From NCBI GenBank assembly GCA_963995525.1, contig OZ023211.1, positions 60,058,738-60,122,737 on the forward strand: a DNA stretch of 64,000 nucleotides. The letters are read 5' to 3'. The notes under the pieces are model-generated. The model ran no database searches. It was not told the origin of the DNA and worked only from the letters and a program-made list of their open reading frames with translations. Both the position numbers and the translations under genes were made by a program. Shown here piece by piece: positions 59,626 through 64,000 of this stretch (the stretch's first letter is position 1; each line of letters begins with the position of its first letter). The stretch is from Escarpia spicata. Its lineage: Eukaryota; Annelida; Polychaeta; Sabellida; Siboglinidae.

Positions 59626-60108
59626 TCTTTTGAGTTCTTTGCCAAATTGTGTGATTTGCTCAGACCGACGATCGTTGAGAGGCATCAGTATGTGAGGTAT
59701 TGATCATCTTTGATGTATGTCTATTGAAGCACGCACCGTGAGTAGCCTTAATTGTCTGCGATAAGTACTCAGCTAGCGTATGTCGGCGTTCATCGTGTTT
59801 CTATTAATGATCAACGACGCTCGGCTAATCGCCTGCGGCCGCGGACACAAAATGAGCGCGTCGGAATCTGACGTTATGACGGCGACCAGATGGGTCTGAT
59901 GAGATTGCGAGGAATAGTAGCGATATAATTACAACCAGAACATATCAATTGGTGCGCCGACAGACAGAAGGACGATTAGACGGATACACAGATGATCAGG
60001 TGGACAGAAAACCAGACCGAGGCACACCGAAATAGTGAACTAGACGGACAGCTAGACAAACTGATGGTTAGACACATAGACAGTGAGGCAGTGAGACAAC
60101 TAGCACTC
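59626..60108. other. Non-coding with GACA-rich patch
   Basis: 59960-60100 is full of GACAGA/GACGGA/TAGAC words, an eroded GACA-type repeat. No gene is seen. Confidence 0.5.
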
Positions 60109-60272
60109 ATTCACACATGCGTGCAACTGCACACGCAGCGCTTGCGCGCGCACACACACGCATACACACGCGCACGCACGCACACACCACACACACACCG
60201 CCGCACTACACCACACCAGATACACACGCGCGCGCACGCACGCGCGCACGCACGCATACACACACACATGGA
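60109..60272. repeat. CA/CG alternating low-complexity tract
   Basis: An irregular mixture of CACACG, CGCGCG and CACACA. GCGCGCGCACGCACGCGCGC at about 60226-60246 is particularly CG-dense. Another potential Z-DNA segment. Confidence 0.85.
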
Positions 60273-60387
60273 TGGATAAATAATTTTGAAGGCCTATCCT
60301 GTGATGGGATACGATCACCCAGTAGACTGCAGAGCAACAGCAGGGGCGCTTCCGTGCCTTGTGTACTTCTTAAAACACAAAGAGAAA

Positions 60388-60875
60388 CGAGTGAGTGAGT
60401 GAGTGAGTGAGTGAGTGAGTGAGTGAGTGAGTGAGTGAGTGAGTGAGTGAGTGAGTGAGTGAGTGAGTGAGTGAGTGAGTGAGTGAGTGAGTGAGTGAGT
60501 GAGTGAGTGAGTGAGTGAGTGAGTGAGTGAGTGAGTGAGTGAGTGAGTGAGTGAGTGAGTGAGTGAGTGAGTGAGTGAGTGAGTGAGTGAGTGAGTGAGT
60601 GAGTGAGTGAGTGAGTGAGTGAGTGAGTGAGTGAGTGAGTGAGTGAGTGAGTGAGTGAGTGAGTGAGTGAGTGAGTGAGTGAGTGAGTGAGTGAGTGAGT
60701 GAGTGAGTGAGTGAGTGAGTGAGTGAGTGAGTGAGTGAGTGAGTGAGTGAGTGAGTGAGTGAGTGAGTGAGTGAGTGAGTGAGTGAGTGAGTGAGTGAGT
60801 GAGTGAGTGAGTGAGTGAGTGAGTGAGTGAGTGAGTGAGTGAGTGAGTGAGTGAGTGAGTGAGTGAGTGAGTGAG
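60388..60875. repeat. (GAGT)122 microsatellite
   Basis: A pure tetranucleotide of 488 bp with no visible interruption, followed by eroded GAATGAATGAGT words to about 60925. The 218-codon and 193-codon Leu-Thr-His-Ser minus frames come from this tract. Confidence 0.99.
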
Positions 60876-60925
60876 CGGAATATTGAATGAATGAGTGAGG
60901 GAATGAAAGATTGAGTGAGCGATCA

Positions 60926-61580
60926 ATAACAAAATTGACAAGTGACGACATTTTCCTAGGCCCTCCATCAAATTATTTGTCTAGCGGCATCACATATAAT
61001 TATATTTTGTAAGATTGTATTATTACAATAACATTTTCTTGAAATTACGTAAATAATAAACCTGGGAGAAAGAATGGAAACATTCGTAGATGATCGCACC
61101 GCAACAAATTCGATAATTTGGCAGCCGACGACAAGTGCTGCTCGTCTTCTGTGCTCTATTATCCTTTCAGCTGTCGCAATTATTGATTTGGTGTTACGCC
61201 TCACATCGCGAAGTTTCAAGTTTATCAAGGGAATACATTGCGTTATCGGTAATGTATGATGAAAGGGACCGCACTATCGACTCACTAAAACCTTCCAGCC
61301 CACGCACGCCCGTAATAAGGTATCCCGTGGACAAAGTGGCGACACGTTGACGCGAAAGGTTATTTCAGTGGGCAAATTATTCCACGCTTGTCTTCCAATT
61401 TTTCGTTTTAATGGCTTGTCAGACGTTTTAAGCATTGTAACATCTGCATGTACGTAGATCTTGGCTTACCCAAAACAAACACATCGACAGTTGGCCCTAC
61501 ATCAAAATGAGTATGGTTTATATTTGCATAACATGTTGTTTCTGAGTAGTTGCTCACTCACCAGGTGTTTCGAAAACAGT
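60926..61580. other. Non-coding, no feature seen
   Basis: The overlapping 86-codon minus (60968-61228) and 71-codon plus (61135-61350) frames show no domain. No RNA gene. Confidence 0.4.
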
Positions 61581-61629
<49 letters not shown>

Positions 61630-61637
61630 TGTCTGTT
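61581..61637. repeat. (CTGC)n/(CTGT)n microsatellite
   Basis: About eleven CTGC units followed by CTGT units. Confidence 0.97.
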
Positions 61638-62900
61638 GTATGTAAATAAATAAATAATTCGTCTTACAGTTTTTGCGGTTAGAAACCAAATATGATTTAC
61701 AATGATTAGGTGCAACGGAAAGACAAACGATAAAGCTTATTTCAATTGCATTAAACTCACGCACTATTCCCAAGCGCTCTCTCGTGTACAACTAAGCTGC
61801 GTGGACGAATTATGCTGGCACAGCTGTATAAAATGCCTCTTCTAGAGTTTGATGATGTGCGATTGATCCTATTCAGGCGAAATTGTCAACCTTCGCCGCG
61901 TTCTCTATGGTAATGTCGGCCATAGTGACGTGATTCAACATCTTAGCACACATCCGGCGGATCACTAACGCATATATCTCTCCGCTATGTCGAATGTTAT
62001 AAACGCGTATCTGTCTGTGAATTAACGACGGGTATACGTTTTGCATAAGTTTATCTACGTTGTGTAGAGCGTTGCGGTTAATAATAATAAGAGCTATTTA
62101 TAATTTAGAAAAAAGTATTGTACGAAATGTATCAGTTTAACTCCCATTCACGAGAAAACCCTAAAATGTATTATAAAGACTGTTAGCATCACATTGTGCA
62201 ACCAGCCAGTCAGACATACATTTCGCTAAGCAGTGCCACCGCAGTTTCCTCCGCAGTTTCCTAATTTCGAAATCTGCGTGGGAACCTATGGACAAGATTA
62301 CTCCAGTAAATTATGATATATAAAGGTATAACAGTCTTATGTGTTATTATATGCGAAAATGTAATTACTAAATAGTGGTAAACTTATTGTCTTGTTTTAT
62401 TACAATTAATTTATTGATCACACGATTGTGGTCTACATTTATTAGAAATCACTTGGGAATATCTGTTGGTTAACATTCTATAGCCCATTGTCAACGTATA
62501 CAGTAAAGCTCACCCGTCAACACTAGCTGCTGCACGCTTGGTTTATTAAAGATCTCAGGTGAATAATTTCACTTATTTCAACTGTAGCGCACAATATATT
62601 TTATTTATAATTGAAAAAGAACCATACGCAATTTGTTGTTTGCTACTTGATTGTTTGTTTGATTGATTGTGCATGGATACCAATTATGTTATGTTATTAT
62701 TTGAACCAATCAATACAATCACATTGTATTTCTTAAACGACATACCGTCAGCCAATATATAACATAACCTGTAATGTTTTAGACTTAACACAGCCAGTGG
62801 ATTATGTGCAATAAGTGCAGTGTTTCTAAAGCAATATATCGCTGTTCCTCCAACTGACACCGTTCCCTTGACGCCAGACAACGGGTAGATCGCATACTCT
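61638..62900. other. AT-rich non-coding stretch
   Basis: No gene, array or RNA gene recognised. GTTTCCT is locally duplicated at about 62246-62264 (CCGCAGTTTCCTCCGCAGTTTCC). Confidence 0.45.
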
Positions 62901-63400
62901 TGTGGGTGAGAAGGTCGTGTATGTTCTCGTCGTTTTAGTTGCAACAGCTGTTTTCGTCCTATCTTCCTCCGTAGCATCTTCCTCGTCTTCTCGGTATCGG
63001 TGCCAGCCTCCACCGGACTTCAGGAAGAAAGAGGAGCAATGCCAACTTTTCATCAACATTCACTTCCGCATCCCAATAAGTATCCTCTTCATGAATAAGT
63101 CATGTATTATCTCAACCCTTCATATCCTCATCACCCTTTTAACAATTATAATCAACACCCGGTCATCTCCCACGCCAAACAGCTCGGTCATCATCGTCGG
63201 CGTCACCATCAGCAGAGGGAGCAGCCACATCAGCATCATTTAACATGTCTTCATCGTTCCCACCTTCAACATCTCTCTCGCACCATCGTCTACTGAATCG
63301 TCAACATCTTCCACATCATTGCCGTAATCTTCGTCAATAGTCTCCCCACAATCGCTGTCATCTTCCTCTTCAACAGCATCCATTGGTAACAATTATAACA
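62901..63400 (-). pseudogene. Possible broken acidic coding stretch
   Basis: On the minus strand from the ATG at about 63383, the reading is Asp/Glu-rich for about 35 codons (AVEEEDDSDCGETIDEDYGN, then DVEDVDDSVDD), shifts frame, and continues as DVEGGNDEDMLNDADVAAPS and GDADDDDRAVW before a stop. A further acidic/basic segment (YREDEEDATEEDRTKTAV) lies near 63000. The GAx-rich composition could be an eroded trinucleotide repeat instead of coding sequence. No domain is recognised. Confidence 0.2.
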
Positions 63401-64000
63401 GTGGGCTAACAGAAGTGTGACCGCCTGGATACAAAAAGAAACCTGCACTCGACTTACAAATATTATCCGCACTGCCCTTAGCTGCAATGGGTGCAGAATT
63501 AGGACTTATTCACACACGTGGCCCATTCTTTGTTTCTTTGTGTTTTCCCGTGGTCTCTTGCGGGATGGAGACCACAACACTCGGTCCCTTGCAGGATGAA
63601 GACCGCACAACTTGATCCGTTCCGCCGCCTACTTCTCAACTGACCCGATCTTCTCAAACGGCCATTCATCCCAGTCTTTTTGAGATATCTCTTGACACTC
63701 TCTATCCATTTTAGTGTTGTTTTCTTCTTCTCCTACCTCAAGCTTCTGTTTCCATGCCTGGCCAATCTCTCCTCGCTCATCCCTGCACCAGTGCTGTCCA
63801 TCTGACTCTACGTCTAACTACTTCCATGTACAATACAAGTGTTCTTCATTCCAATTCTGTCCCTCAATTTATGTCGCCTTCTTCACTATATAAATCATTT
63901 CCGTCTGACCAACCAGCAGGTCAAGTTAGATGGGACCTCCTTGGCCTGGTCCAGTTGGTGTTTCGGGGCTTAGTGGAGGCGGGGGTCATGCGGGTCACGT
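63401..64000. other. Pyrimidine-rich non-coding stretch, window edge
   Basis: A CTTGC(G/A)GGATG(G/A)AGACC motif is repeated at about 63557-63603. No gene recognised; a feature could be cut by the window end. Confidence 0.4.

Noticed and set aside
60315..60971. 218- and 193-codon Leu-Thr-His-Ser frames
   Set aside because: Direct translation of (GAGT)n; no flanking coding signal.

Overview
This is a metazoan nuclear window. It has AT-rich non-coding DNA, long microsatellite and minisatellite arrays, a tRNA-derived SINE, LINE and Penelope-type retroelement debris, several DNA-transposon fossils, and one intact protein-coding block. The mix of cut-and-paste fossils (FLYWCH/MULE, hAT, MADF-bearing Harbinger-like, piggyBac-like MITE) with a stand-alone P2RX7 C-terminal (ballast-type) domain gene suggests a marine invertebrate, most likely a mollusc and perhaps a gastropod. 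That placement is inference from repeat and gene style; no taxonomic marker is present.

Layout. 1-5.4 kb is AT-rich, CpG-poor non-coding DNA with one short MITE and one piggyBac-like MITE. 5.4-12.3 kb (minus strand) is a single open frame of 2295 codons encoding a very large disordered Ser/Thr/Lys-rich protein. It carries clustered SxIP (EB1-binding type) motifs, an SH3 ligand and phosphotyrosine-like motifs. A CpG-richer 12.3-12.75 kb stretch upstream looks like its 5' UTR and promoter. 12.8-32.4 kb is a CpG-poor, AT-rich gene desert with TA microsatellites, a second copy of the short MITE, an internal 118-bp duplication and a repeat carrying a CTCF-like motif.

From about 32.5 kb CpG becomes visibly commoner and the sequence turns into a transposon graveyard: an hAT transposase C-terminus (33.5 kb, minus), a FLYWCH/MULE transposase remnant (34.2-35.2 kb, minus), a Penelope-like GIY-YIG remnant (40.4-40.9 kb, plus), a 62-bp minisatellite ending in an inverted unit (41.3-42.1 kb), a pure (GT)n tract, a 0.5-kb pyrimidine tract, a four-copy array of the palindrome TTACGTAA (47.6 kb) and a 746-bp terminal-inverted-repeat element with a broken MADF domain (47.9-48.7 kb).

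49.9-52.4 kb holds the most unusual arrangement. A plus-strand exon resembling the C-terminus of a Kolobok-like transposase lies tail-to-tail with a minus-strand, multi-exon P2RX7-C-domain gene that has decayed through at least one CGA-to-TGA-type stop. Upstream of the latter are an NRF1-like palindrome, a CTCF-like motif and a perfect CRE. 52.8-58.9 kb is one satellite family in three age states: old 52-bp monomers on both flanks and a young 56-bp, higher-order-organised core. A 5'-truncated LINE interrupts the left boundary and a SINE interrupts the right flank. 59-61.7 kb has further simple-sequence arrays, including 122 uninterrupted GAGT copies. The last 2.3 kb is non-coding except for a possible broken acidic coding stretch.

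Only the 2295-codon frame looks like an intact gene. Everything else that is protein-like is decayed transposon or pseudogene sequence.
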